Shown here in pieces: positions 16,858 through 25,678 of a stretch of DNA of 64,000 bases. The stretch spans positions 37,895 through 101,894 of the forward strand of contig JBMFQR010000003.1 of assembly GCA_049968515.1 (NCBI GenBank), given 5' to 3'. The notes beneath the pieces are model-generated. The model was not told where the DNA came from. It did no database searches and saw nothing but the letters and a program-made list of their open reading frames with translations. Source of the stretch: JAOACQ01 sp049968515. GTDB taxonomy: Bacteria; Spirochaetota; Brevinematia; Brevinematales; JAOACQ01. A program made the position numbers and the translations under genes. How positions within the stretch are numbered: the stretch's first letter is position 1; every line of letters begins with the position of its first letter.

Positions 16858-18384
16858 TTATTTCTTCTTTTGTTCCTGTTGCTTCTGTTTCTGGGCTTTT
16901 CTAAACTTATCAATATAACCTCTTTCCATTGAGATCAATGCTCTTATAGCACTATCATTGAAAGTTATTCTGTATTTCTGCTCAAGCTCTTTATCCCATT
17001 CTGCTTTAATTGCTTGAACATTTGAAGATGCAATCTGATTTAGAATATTACTTTTCACATCTTCAAACTTTGAAACGATTTTTTTCCCTTTCTCTTCTTT
17101 TGTAAACTTTTGCTTATTGTTGTTGTAAAAGCTTCTTAAATCTTTTTCAGTTATCTGAGATTTTACTTTCTCAAGAAGCTCATTATCATAACTCTGCGTC
17201 ACAAGATTTTTTGTATATCTATCAAGATTGTCTTTATAGTCTTTTTCAAATTCTTTAGTCTTTTCATAATTCTGACTTTTTGCTATATCTCTAAAGTAAA
17301 GAAACCTTTTCAGATTTCCCATCTGCTCTTCAAACGAATTTATGTCAAGCTTTTCCAAAAACATAGGAACGTAAAAAGAGATAACTTCCTTGCATTCTCC
17401 CCATGTATATGTCTTCCCATAAACACTTAAAATCTTTGCCTCATCAGGTATGCCCTTCACATCATAGTTTTTTCCTTCCGTTGTAATTTTTTTATTCGCA
17501 ACATCTAATGTAAACAATTCCTTCACATTTTTCTGTTGATCTGCATCCTGAAATCTAAAGGCTAATGTCCTTTCAAGTCTTTGATATGTATTTCCTGGAA
17601 TCTTTGATTTTATCTCAGAAAGAGTCCTTTCTTTTGCAGGGTCAGTTACATATACAACATGAAAACCATATGTCGTTTTTACAGGTTCGCTAATAACTCC
17701 AGCTTTTTTAGCAGAGAAAACAGCATCTTCAAACTCCTTAATCATTGTTCCCTCTGTAAAGTAACCAAGATCACCACCATTTGCTGCACTGCCCGGATCC
17801 TTTGAAACCTCTTTTGCAGTCTTGGCAAATTCTTTTGCAACATTCTTTGAGCTCTTCAGACTCTCGATAATGTTCTTTGCCTTCGTTTCTGCTTCCTTCA
17901 TTTCCTGTTCAAACTCATCGGCTGATTTCTCTACCTGCTTATTGCTAACCTCTTTATATCTTGGCACAAGTAACAAAATGTGTGAGGCCCTTGCAACTTT
18001 ATACCTGGCCCCCTTACTCTTTTCCATTATCAGACTCTGCCCCTTTCTAATCAAAGCACCATCATAAATATTTCTTTTTAGCCTCTCATAATCCTTTTTA
18101 AAGTTATCATTATTGGTTATTCCCTTCTCAATAAGATCGGCATATCTCATTTCAGACATCAGATATCTGTACTTTATTACATCTTTGTACCAGCCGAGAT
18201 CCTTATCCACCAAACTCTGGTCATACAGGGCATAATTTAAAAACTCATTCTTGATGTCTTTAAGCTTTAAAGTAAAATTTGACTTCCCGAGTTTGCATTC
18301 TGCGACAACTTTCTCATCCTTAGAACAGGAAAGTACAAAAATAAAAGTAAAAGCTACCACGACTAATATTGAATACTTCCTCAT
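16858..18384 (-). CDS. Parvulin-type peptidyl-prolyl isomerase lipoprotein
   Basis: 508 residues. A signal MRKYSILVVVAFTFIFVLSC ends in a lipobox with Cys20, so it is anchored on the periplasmic side or outer membrane. The parvulin domain spans about residues 125-255: ASHILLLV, then NGGDLGYFTEGTMIKEFEDAVFSAK and TTYGFHVVYV. Long charged helices flank it, and the tail is Gln/Lys rich. The ATG at 18384 has AAGGAG upstream; an earlier ATG lies before that SD. It probably helps fold exported proteins as PrsA or SurA do. Confidence 0.88.
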   Translation of the reverse strand: MRKYSILVVVAFTFIFVLSCSKDEKVVAECKLGKSNFTLKLKDIKNEFLNYALYDQSLVDKDLGWYKDVIKYRYLMSEMRYADLIEKGITNNDNFKKDYERLKRNIYDGALIRKGQSLIMEKSKGARYKVARASHILLLVPRYKEVSNKQVEKSADEFEQEMKEAETKAKNIIESLKSSKNVAKEFAKTAKEVSKDPGSAANGGDLGYFTEGTMIKEFEDAVFSAKKAGVISEPVKTTYGFHVVYVTDPAKERTLSEIKSKIPGNTYQRLERTLAFRFQDADQQKNVKELFTLDVANKKITTEGKNYDVKGIPDEAKILSVYGKTYTWGECKEVISFYVPMFLEKLDINSFEEQMGNLKRFLYFRDIAKSQNYEKTKEFEKDYKDNLDRYTKNLVTQSYDNELLEKVKSQITEKDLRSFYNNNKQKFTKEEKGKKIVSKFEDVKSNILNQIASSNVQAIKAEWDKELEQKYRITFNDSAIRALISMERGYIDKFRKAQKQKQQEQKKK

Positions 18385-18531
18385 AATTTCTCCTTTAAGC
18401 ATATTTTTACCTATTTATCTTAACTGAACAGAAAAAAATTATCAAATTTCAGAAAGTTTATTCAATCTCTTTGATAATAAAATATCCTGTCAACAAAATC
18501 GCATCTGTCAGAATAAAAAGAGGTGTCCCTA

Positions 18532-20037
18532 TCAATAGGCCGGAATTATTAAAGAGAATTTTGTTCCCTCTCCATACTCACTCTGGAAACTGATATTCCC
18601 TCCATAGCTATGGACAAGATTCTTTACCATATAGAGACCAAGCCCAGCTCCTTTTTGATTAAGTGATGGTGCATACTGACCTCTATAGAATTGCTCGAAT
18701 ATCTTTTCTTTCTCTTCTTCTTTAATCCCCTCACCCGTGTCTATTATTTCAAATTTATACCTTTCGCCATTAAAGTTCACCTTTATTGTCACCATTCCTT
18801 CTGGTTTATTATAGAAGATTGCGTTTGAAATCAATTCATCAAGCATTGTTTTAAATAATGTATAATTTCCTTGTATCTTTTCAGCATCATCAGATATAGA
18901 TATTGAGATATTGAGTTTTTTGGCTTCAATTTCCTCTTTGTAATTCTCAATTATTTTATTGATTAAACCTTTAAGGTCAATGTCGTCCTTAAACAATTCA
19001 TCAGTAGAGGTCTCAAGAGAAACAAAATTTACTACCTTATTTACAAAATGCAAAAGTTTTTCAACCCTCAGAATCAATGCAGAAAGTATTTTATTTCTCA
19101 ACTCGAGGGGAAGATTGCCACCCTTATATAGTGATTTTAGTTCGTCAATTATATGATTTAAAGGAGAGGTCATATACTCAGTCATCTTGTTGATAAATTC
19201 ATTCTTAACATTTATAAGCTTGATAAGATTTCTGTTCTGTCTTTTGATTTCAGAATATAGTATTGAATTATAAAGGGAAATCGAAGCCTGTGAACAGAAT
19301 ATTTCACCTATTGCAAAGTCTGACTCTGAAAATGTATCAGTTTCTGAAATCATATCCACATATACTATACCAAGAAGCTTATCTTTGTGCATAAGTGGAA
19401 TAGACATAAATGAAATCTTTTTCTCAGTTTCTCCATTCAATGGATGGTTTATTACCAGGTTGCTCTCCTTTGTTCTGGCAGTCTCATAAATACTATTATA
19501 CGAAAATTCAAAATAATCCTTTTTTAATTCATCTTGAGTAAAATTTAAAAAAATTGTGGGAATCAGTCTATTTGACTTTCTTAAAAAAATAACCCCTCTC
19601 TCTGCCCTCACAGAATCTATAAGATATTTTAATATCTTGTGAAGAAGAATATCGGTATTTAAGATGAAGCTTAGATTCTTATTAATTTCAAGAATTCTTC
19701 TTATCACATTTTCCTTGTGTAATAATTCCTCATAAGAAAGCTGGCTTACTGCTTCCTGTGCCTTTAGCAACTTCTCTGTCTCAAGCTTTTCTGTCATACT
19801 TAATTCTTCAATGTTCTCATATGCCTGAATGGTTTTATCTGCATCCATTTTTTCATTAAGAATTATCTCCTGCAGAGACTCATAGGCTTTAACTGTTTTA
19901 TCAGCCTCCAAAAGCTCCTGATTGAATGCATCAGTCAGTCTATTGTAAGCTTCTGCGATTTTTTCAAGATGTTCTATCTTCTCATCCTTTTCCTTAAGCA
20001 GCTTCTCAAGTTCCTTGACCTTCTTAACGTAATCCAT
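18532..20037 (-). CDS. GAF-domain sensor histidine kinase with non-canonical DHp helix
   Basis: 501 residues without membrane segments. Residues about 1-120 form a coiled coil with three copies of a 21-residue pattern (ADKTVKAYESL, ADKTIQAYENI, TEKLLKAQEAV). A GAF-like domain follows (about 125-255), then a dimerisation helix and an intact HATPase domain with N-box DELISNA, DTGEGI, and GAGLGLYMV. In the helix the usual SHELRTPLN reads TEYMTSPLN, so Glu287 replaces the phosphoacceptor His. Start ATG has GAGG upstream. It may be a pseudokinase or use another residue; the partner is unknown. Confidence 0.8.
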   Translation of the reverse strand: MDYVKKVKELEKLLKEKDEKIEHLEKIAEAYNRLTDAFNQELLEADKTVKAYESLQEIILNEKMDADKTIQAYENIEELSMTEKLETEKLLKAQEAVSQLSYEELLHKENVIRRILEINKNLSFILNTDILLHKILKYLIDSVRAERGVIFLRKSNRLIPTIFLNFTQDELKKDYFEFSYNSIYETARTKESNLVINHPLNGETEKKISFMSIPLMHKDKLLGIVYVDMISETDTFSESDFAIGEIFCSQASISLYNSILYSEIKRQNRNLIKLINVKNEFINKMTEYMTSPLNHIIDELKSLYKGGNLPLELRNKILSALILRVEKLLHFVNKVVNFVSLETSTDELFKDDIDLKGLINKIIENYKEEIEAKKLNISISISDDAEKIQGNYTLFKTMLDELISNAIFYNKPEGMVTIKVNFNGERYKFEIIDTGEGIKEEEKEKIFEQFYRGQYAPSLNQKGAGLGLYMVKNLVHSYGGNISFQSEYGEGTKFSLIIPAY

Positions 20038-20092
20038 TCTTAACCTCTTTAGATTAACTTATCGGATATTAATATTTACAAAATTGAATTTT

Positions 20093-21052
20093 TCAATAAT
20101 TTATACAGCTTAAAAAATGATCTTTTTTTACTTCTTTGAGTTCAGGTGAAATATTTATGCATTCTTTTTTTCTTTCAGGACAAATATTGAAAAACCTGCA
20201 CCCCTTCTGAACAGGATTTTCAGCCTCTGTAATGTTGTCACCAAGATTTTTTCTCTTCAAAGGATCTAAAGAAAGTATGGAGGAAAACAAAAGTCTAGTG
20301 TATGGATGAATAGGATTTGAAAACAATTCCTCTGTTTTTGCCAGTTCAACTATTCTACCAGCATACATAACAGCAATTCTTTCAGAAATTGTCTTCACAA
20401 CGGCAAGATCGTGGGCTATAAACAGATATGAAAGCTTTAATGTCTTTTTCAACTCAATCAAAAGTGAGATTATCTGTGCCTGTATTGAAACATCGAGAGA
20501 AGATACAGCCTCATCGCATATTAAAAGCTCAGGATTCAATGAAATGGCTCTTGCTATAGCAATTCTTTGTTTCTGCCCTCCTGAAAATTCATGGGGATAG
20601 CTGTATAATGAAGTCTCTGAAATACCCACCCTACTCAACAGCTCTGTTACATATCGCTCAGCCTCTCTTTTTGATCTGACAATCCCATGTATCAAAACAC
20701 CTTCTGAAATTATATCAAATATGGTCTTTCTCGGATTAAGTGAGCTATTGGGATCCTGAAAGACAATCTGGACCTTTCTTCTCAATGGAAAAAGTTTCTT
20801 ATTCGATAAATGCGTAATATCAACATCATCAAGTAGAATTTTGCCTTCATCAGGCTCAATAAGTCTCAATATGCAGCGAGCAAGTGTAGTCTTTCCACAT
20901 CCAGACTCTCCTACAAGCCCCAGTGTTTCGTCCTTCTTTATTGAAAATGACACTCCATCAATTGCTTTATTATAAAGCTTACTTTCTCCAAATATCCCTT
21001 TACGAAGAGGGAAATACTTTTTCAAGTCTATAACTTCAAGAATATTATCCAT
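20093..21052 (-). CDS. Oligopeptide ABC transporter ATPase (DppF/OppF type)
   Basis: 319 residues. Walker A GESGCGKTT, the Q-loop, signature HEFSGGQKQRIAIARAI and Walker B ELLICDEAVSSLDVS are intact. The C-terminal extension IHPYTRLLFSSI ... PVQKGCRFFNICPERKKEC has the cysteine-rich oligopeptide-transporter tail that may bind an iron-sulfur cluster. ATG at 21052 has GGGAG six bases upstream and overlaps the preceding gene by eight bases. With its partner it likely powers the YejB/YejE permeases, though they are on the opposite strand. Confidence 0.88.
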   Translation of the reverse strand: MDNILEVIDLKKYFPLRKGIFGESKLYNKAIDGVSFSIKKDETLGLVGESGCGKTTLARCILRLIEPDEGKILLDDVDITHLSNKKLFPLRRKVQIVFQDPNSSLNPRKTIFDIISEGVLIHGIVRSKREAERYVTELLSRVGISETSLYSYPHEFSGGQKQRIAIARAISLNPELLICDEAVSSLDVSIQAQIISLLIELKKTLKLSYLFIAHDLAVVKTISERIAVMYAGRIVELAKTEELFSNPIHPYTRLLFSSILSLDPLKRKNLGDNITEAENPVQKGCRFFNICPERKKECINISPELKEVKKDHFLSCINY

Positions 21053-22031
21053 TGCGTTCTCCCGATTTATCATATAACCAGCAGGCTACAAAATGGGATT
21101 TTTCTATTTCGTTAAATGGGGGTTCTTCAACCTCACAGACTTTCATCTTCTTTTCACATCTTGTATGAAATGGACATCCTGATGGGATACTTGAAGGTTC
21201 TGGAGGTATTCCGGGAATACTTTTAAGTTTTGAACCTTTCTGAAGAGAGGGAACAGACTCAAGCAAGCCTTTTGTGTAGGGATGAAGTGGCTGTCTGAAC
21301 AAATCCACAACATTAGCATATTCTACCTCTTTGCCCGCATAAATTATAAGCACATTCTGGGCTATCTGTGCAACAATACCAAGATTGTGAGTTATAAAGA
21401 TCATGCTTAACCCATATTCTTCTTTAAGCCTCTGTATGAGCCCGAGAACCTGTGCCTGAATTGTCACGTCAAGTGAGGTTGTTGGTTCATCTGCAATCAA
21501 AAGCTCCGGTTTTAATATTATTGCCATTGCAATCATGGCACGCTGTCGCATCCCGCCTGATAGCTCATGAGGAAAAAGCTCATACTGCTGAACAGGATGC
21601 TTGAATCCGACATGCTTAAGAATTTCGTAAACCATCTCCTTTGCAATTTTCATATCTGTATCAGTATGAAGCTTTATAACCTCAAGTATCTGATCTCCTA
21701 TCTTTTCAACTGGATTAAAACTTGTCAATGGTTCCTGAAATATTATTGCTATTTCCTTTCCCCTTATATCATACATTCTTTTAATGTCAGTTGATAATAA
21801 ATCCACATCCTTCCAGAATATTTTTCCATTGATTTCAAAGGGAGGAACCGGTAAAAGCCTCATTATGGAAAGAGCTGTTATACTCTTTCCACACCCTGAC
21901 TCTCCTACTATACATAGAGTTTCGTTTCTGAAGAGATTGAAAGAGAGATTTCTTACGATTGATAGATTTTTTTTATTTTCTTTAAGGTTTATTTTGAGAT
22001 TTTCTACCTTGAGAAGAAATTTGTTCTCCAT
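21045..22031 (-). CDS. Oligopeptide ABC transporter ATPase (DppD/OppD type)
   Basis: 328 residues. Walker A GESGCGKSITALSIMRLLP, signature HELSGGMRQRAMIAMAI, Walker B ELLIADEPTTSLDVT, and the C-terminal HPYTKGLLESVPSL plus PSGCPFHTRCEKKMKVC tail of the peptide-transporter subfamily. The ATG at 22031 has AAGGGA upstream; a TTG six codons earlier is less likely. In YejF the two ATPase halves are fused, whereas here they are separate, adjacent and translationally coupled. Confidence 0.88.
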   Translation of the reverse strand: MENKFLLKVENLKINLKENKKNLSIVRNLSFNLFRNETLCIVGESGCGKSITALSIMRLLPVPPFEINGKIFWKDVDLLSTDIKRMYDIRGKEIAIIFQEPLTSFNPVEKIGDQILEVIKLHTDTDMKIAKEMVYEILKHVGFKHPVQQYELFPHELSGGMRQRAMIAMAIILKPELLIADEPTTSLDVTIQAQVLGLIQRLKEEYGLSMIFITHNLGIVAQIAQNVLIIYAGKEVEYANVVDLFRQPLHPYTKGLLESVPSLQKGSKLKSIPGIPPEPSSIPSGCPFHTRCEKKMKVCEVEEPPFNEIEKSHFVACWLYDKSGERNG

Positions 22032-22145
22032 AGCATCCCTTATATTCAATGGTTAGACTATCCTTATCAAACAGCCCGATTATTAATATTATAAATTGCC
22101 GGTTAATTTTTTACAAATATCATCCCGAAATCCTCACTAAATATC

Positions 22146-23816
22146 TTACCATTCTCCTTCAAGGTAAAGTGAAAATCTATGCTCGTTTCTTGGCATAAGA
22201 TTTTCAATCCTTCTTCTGTCATAACTATATCCTGCTCCAAGGGCAAATAAGCCAGCTATCTTTAACTCGGAAAACACTGCATATTCACTTCCAATTCCAT
22301 AGTAAGAATTTATAGAGAAATCACCCCTGAAAAAATCCTCTTCTGTGTAATACAGGTCTGAATAGTAGCTTTTTGCCTTATAAAAAATTACCCTTCCTTT
22401 AAGTTTCAAAAAATCGGTCAAGTATAATCTGAGCCTTGATAAAAACATATTTCCCATTTCTTCTCTGTCAAATTCAAGAAGATTCTGATATCTTAATTCT
22501 AAGATTATTCTGTCCCTCAAAATGCCAGCATCTATATATGCAAAGCTTCTTAAATTTCTTGTCCTTAATATATCGGAGTAGCGAGATTTAAGTTCAATAG
22601 AAAGTGTAGAAAATAATGGATTATCAATATCAATGCCAGCTCTGATTTCATACTTTTGGTAAGTCTTTTCGTTTGTGGAATGTATATATAAATTTAGATA
22701 TAGCTGTATAAAAAAGCTTTCAAACTCATACCTTATTCCAGCAAAGAAACCAGCAACATCTTTTTTGTAATCAATTATCTTCTGTCCATTTATTGAATTA
22801 AAATTGCTTTCTGAATAATAAATTAGTGTTGAAATTCTTATTGTTTTAGAACCAGCCATAATACCCTGCAGTGTAGAAAATCCATCAGAGAAAGAGATTT
22901 CTCCATATGGATGAAAAGTCTCACCTTCTATGAAGTCATAAAAAAAGCTAAACTGATTGGTATAAGAGTGTATGTAGTTGTAAACCACACCAACTTCAAA
23001 ATTTTCTTTGTATAGCAGAGAAGAGGTAAAATTGATAATTGAGTTGGTTTTTCTTATTATCTGCTCTGCAACCGAAAAAAAAGGAAAAAGATTATCATTT
23101 ATCTTTAGATTAAAGGCAAATCCATTAAGATAGTCATAATTTTTATCATTATCAAAATCATCGGTCAAACTCTTATATGAAACAATTCCCTTTCCCCTTT
23201 TATAGATCGGAGGCTGGTTGATTTTATCTATTGCAGAAATGCTGCTCGTCCCGAAAAGAAGACTTTGACCAAAGGATAGCTGATAATGCCCGAAAATTGC
23301 CTTAATAAAATCATCCTCATATTTAATGTTATATCTTGTATTTGTAGCATATCCCTCATCAATTATGTTTGAGTAGCTTTTCATTCCAAAATAAAGCTGT
23401 AGGTTTTTAACAATCATTTCAGACTGAAACGCCTGATAATTTGTGTTGGTATTATTAAGAGTTCTCTGCTTTGTTAGTATTCTGTAATTAAAATAAATCT
23501 CCTTATTTGTTATATACTTAATAGTTATGTATGGTAGTATGTCTTTTATCTCCGCACTTGTAAGGCCAAAATTTGTAAGCTCATAGAGAGAGGTAAAATA
23601 GTTATTTCTTCTGTATTCTTCAAAAAGAATAATGTTGGTAGGAGTAAGATTTAATACTTCCTGTAAATATTCAATTCTGGTAGTGTTAATGTCCATTGGA
23701 TTAACCAGAAGATCCTGATAAAAGATTATCTTTTCTTCATCAGTAATAGAAAAGAGCCTTGTAGAGATGAGAAGGATGAATAAGAAATAGAGTTTTTTAT
23801 TCAATCCTTGAAACAT
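22146..23816 (-). CDS. Exported helix-hairpin-helix / beta-barrel protein
   Basis: 556 residues. A signal-like stretch KKLYFLFILLISTRLFS is followed by helix-hairpin-helix units of ComEA type (residues about 25-95: NPMDINTTRIEYLQEVLNLTP, then YFTSLYELTNFGLTSAEIKDILPYI). The remaining 450 residues alternate aromatic and polar residues in short strands with Asn/Tyr-rich turns and end in SLYLEGEW, as expected for an outer-membrane beta-barrel. It overlaps motB by 20 bases, so start ATG at 23816 is coupled, though its SD is weak. The function is unknown. Confidence 0.72.
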   Translation of the reverse strand: MFQGLNKKLYFLFILLISTRLFSITDEEKIIFYQDLLVNPMDINTTRIEYLQEVLNLTPTNIILFEEYRRNNYFTSLYELTNFGLTSAEIKDILPYITIKYITNKEIYFNYRILTKQRTLNNTNTNYQAFQSEMIVKNLQLYFGMKSYSNIIDEGYATNTRYNIKYEDDFIKAIFGHYQLSFGQSLLFGTSSISAIDKINQPPIYKRGKGIVSYKSLTDDFDNDKNYDYLNGFAFNLKINDNLFPFFSVAEQIIRKTNSIINFTSSLLYKENFEVGVVYNYIHSYTNQFSFFYDFIEGETFHPYGEISFSDGFSTLQGIMAGSKTIRISTLIYYSESNFNSINGQKIIDYKKDVAGFFAGIRYEFESFFIQLYLNLYIHSTNEKTYQKYEIRAGIDIDNPLFSTLSIELKSRYSDILRTRNLRSFAYIDAGILRDRIILELRYQNLLEFDREEMGNMFLSRLRLYLTDFLKLKGRVIFYKAKSYYSDLYYTEEDFFRGDFSINSYYGIGSEYAVFSELKIAGLFALGAGYSYDRRRIENLMPRNEHRFSLYLEGEW

Positions 23817-24537
23817 AAATATCAATTCTTCTGTTGTAGGCCCTGCCTTCAGGAGTAGCATTAGACTCGAGAGGCTCATATTCACCACGTCCTTCTGCAT
23901 ACATCCTTACCGGATTTATGCCAAGTGCCTCAAAATACCTTACAACAGAAGAAGCTCTTGCTGTCGAAAGCTCCCAGTTTGTTGGGTAGATTTTTGCCAT
24001 TTCTGAAGTTTTAGGAATGGGGGTGTTATCAGTATGTCCGACCACCTCAATTTTAACATCATCCCCCGTCTCTTTAAGTAATAGCCCAACCTTTCTTAAA
24101 ACCTCTCTACCTTCCTCAAAGTCAATCTCTGCACTTCCCGGCCTGAAGAACAAATCACTTGAGAGGCTTATCTTGTAACCTTTTTGTGTTTCCTGAATTC
24201 TTACCTTTTTTGCCTTAATTTCTGGAATAAAGAACTGAGCCGCCTTTTGCAAGGCTTTTGCAAGTTTTGCACCTATATCCTGTGAAGGAAGGCTTTCAAC
24301 TGTATTGCCAAATTCAGCAAGAGGCCCCTTCGTAAGTGTGTTTCCACCTTCAAGTGCCCCGAGAGAACCTTTAAAAGCAGAGAGTATTAGCTGCATTTCG
24401 GTAGTTGCCGTGTTTTTACTGAGGGTTGCAATAAGCATTATGAAAAATGTTAAAAGAAGACTATTCATATCACCAAAGGTAGTCATCCATGCTGGTGTAC
24501 TATAAACAATCTCCTCCCTTTTCTTTTTTCTTGGCAT
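23797..24537 (-). CDS. motB: Flagellar motor stator protein MotB
   Basis: 246 residues. One N-terminal membrane helix holds the proton-binding Asp segment PAWMTTFGDMNSLLLTFFIMLI. After a linker with the plug region, the OmpA/MotB peptidoglycan-binding domain contains VEVVGHTDNTPI and LSTARASSVVRYF and a terminal YNRRIDIYV. ATG at 24537 has AGGAAGG upstream and follows the motA stop by one base. With MotA it forms the stator that drives flagellar rotation. Confidence 0.95.
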   Translation of the reverse strand: MPRKKKREEIVYSTPAWMTTFGDMNSLLLTFFIMLIATLSKNTATTEMQLILSAFKGSLGALEGGNTLTKGPLAEFGNTVESLPSQDIGAKLAKALQKAAQFFIPEIKAKKVRIQETQKGYKISLSSDLFFRPGSAEIDFEEGREVLRKVGLLLKETGDDVKIEVVGHTDNTPIPKTSEMAKIYPTNWELSTARASSVVRYFEALGINPVRMYAEGRGEYEPLESNATPEGRAYNRRIDIYVSRIE

Positions 24538-24538
24538 T

Positions 24539-25315
24539 TTACCTTCCTGTCTCTTCAGGTTTTGGCCTCTGTGAAGGAGCAAGGAATGAATTCAATTTTT
24601 CTCTTAAGATTGTAGGATTATCCCCTGCCTGAATTGAAAGAACCCCTTCGAGAACAATCTCCTTTTGAATAACATCATATTGATTCCAGAGATACAGCTT
24701 TGCGGCGGATGGCAAGAAGAAATGGTTTGCCATAATTGCACCGTAAAGGGTGGTAATCAAAGCAGTAGCCATATTCTTACCAATACTTGACACATCCTGC
24801 ATACTTCTTAACATAGCTATAAGACCAATCAATGTTCCTATCATTCCCCACGTAGGAGCAAAGTATCCCCAGTCATCAAGAATCTTTTTTGCCTGGGCAT
24901 GTCTCGCCTCCATCTGATCAAGTTCTGAATACATTATGTTTTTTACTATTTCGGGGTCAGTTCCATCAACCACAAGTTGTAAAGCTCTCTTAAGAAAAGG
25001 ATCAGGCACCTCTGCAACATCATCCTCAAGAGAAAGAACTCCTTCTCTTCTTGATTTCTCTGCAAATGTTATCAGAGTCTCTATTGTAGAAGATGGGTCA
25101 AAGGTTTTGTTCTGTAAAACTAGCCCGAATAAGGTCTTGAGCATTTTAATTCTTGCAAATGGAATACATATCATTAATGAGGAAAACGAACCACCAATGG
25201 TAATAAAAACCGATGGGAGATCAAAATAAATAGAGAGATCACCTGTGTTAAGCCAGGCTCCCCACATCCAGAGTATTGTACCTGCTATCATTCCTATTAA
25301 TGTACCTTTTTCCAT
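24539..25315 (-). CDS. motA: Flagellar motor stator protein MotA
   Basis: 258 residues with four membrane segments: an N-terminal GTLIGMIAGTILWMWGAWL, FITIGGSFSSLMICIPFA, and a pair around WGYFAPTWGMIGTLIGLIAMLRSM and MATALITTLYGAIMANHFFLP. The cytoplasmic loop RREGVLSLEDDVAEVPDPFLKRALQLVVDGTDP is typical of MotA. It forms the channel with MotB and contacts the rotor. Four bases separate it from flbD upstream. Confidence 0.95.
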   Translation of the reverse strand: MEKGTLIGMIAGTILWMWGAWLNTGDLSIYFDLPSVFITIGGSFSSLMICIPFARIKMLKTLFGLVLQNKTFDPSSTIETLITFAEKSRREGVLSLEDDVAEVPDPFLKRALQLVVDGTDPEIVKNIMYSELDQMEARHAQAKKILDDWGYFAPTWGMIGTLIGLIAMLRSMQDVSSIGKNMATALITTLYGAIMANHFFLPSAAKLYLWNQYDVIQKEIVLEGVLSIQAGDNPTILREKLNSFLAPSQRPKPEETGR

Positions 25316-25319
25316 ATGG

Positions 25320-25529
25320 CTATCTCTCCCTTGATTTTTGTAATGCTGATATAATGGATTGACTTAGGAAATCTATAAACATAGATTTAATCTCTAAGGT
25401 TTTTTCTTTTACTACCATTCTCCTTCCAGAATTGAAGACAATTACTGTGTCTGGAGTCTCTTCTATTGTTTCAATTAAAAAAGGATTGACATTTACCTTA
25501 GTGTCATTTAATCTTGTAAGTTCTACCAT
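25320..25529 (-). CDS. flbD: Flagellar protein FlbD
   Basis: 69 residues, usual FlbD length. It begins MVELTRLNDTKVNVNPFLIETIEETPDTVIVFNSG, the conserved core of this small protein, which is found before motA in spirochaetes, Thermotoga and clostridia. The biochemical role is poorly known; it belongs to the flagellar gene set. The region from 25530 to 25678 between it and pgi is divergent intergenic DNA. Confidence 0.92.
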   Translation of the reverse strand: MVELTRLNDTKVNVNPFLIETIEETPDTVIVFNSGRRMVVKEKTLEIKSMFIDFLSQSIISALQKSRER

Positions 25530-25641
25530 AATTACCCTTATTAAGTTTTTCGGATATTTTGTAAATGAATTAAGTTTTTGAAATTAAAAATCAACAGAGA
25601 CGAGGTAATCAATGCTAAAACTTTATAAATATCCAAAAATA

Positions 25642-25650
25642 TGCTATTAT
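25642..25650 (+). promoter_or_regulatory. Extended -10 promoter candidate for pgi
   Basis: TGCTATTAT gives a TG plus TATTAT extended -10 about 30 bases before the pgi start. No good -35 hexamer is seen, so this is only a candidate. Confidence 0.35.
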
Positions 25651-25678
25651 AAAATAAAACCAATACAAAGAGGGTAAT

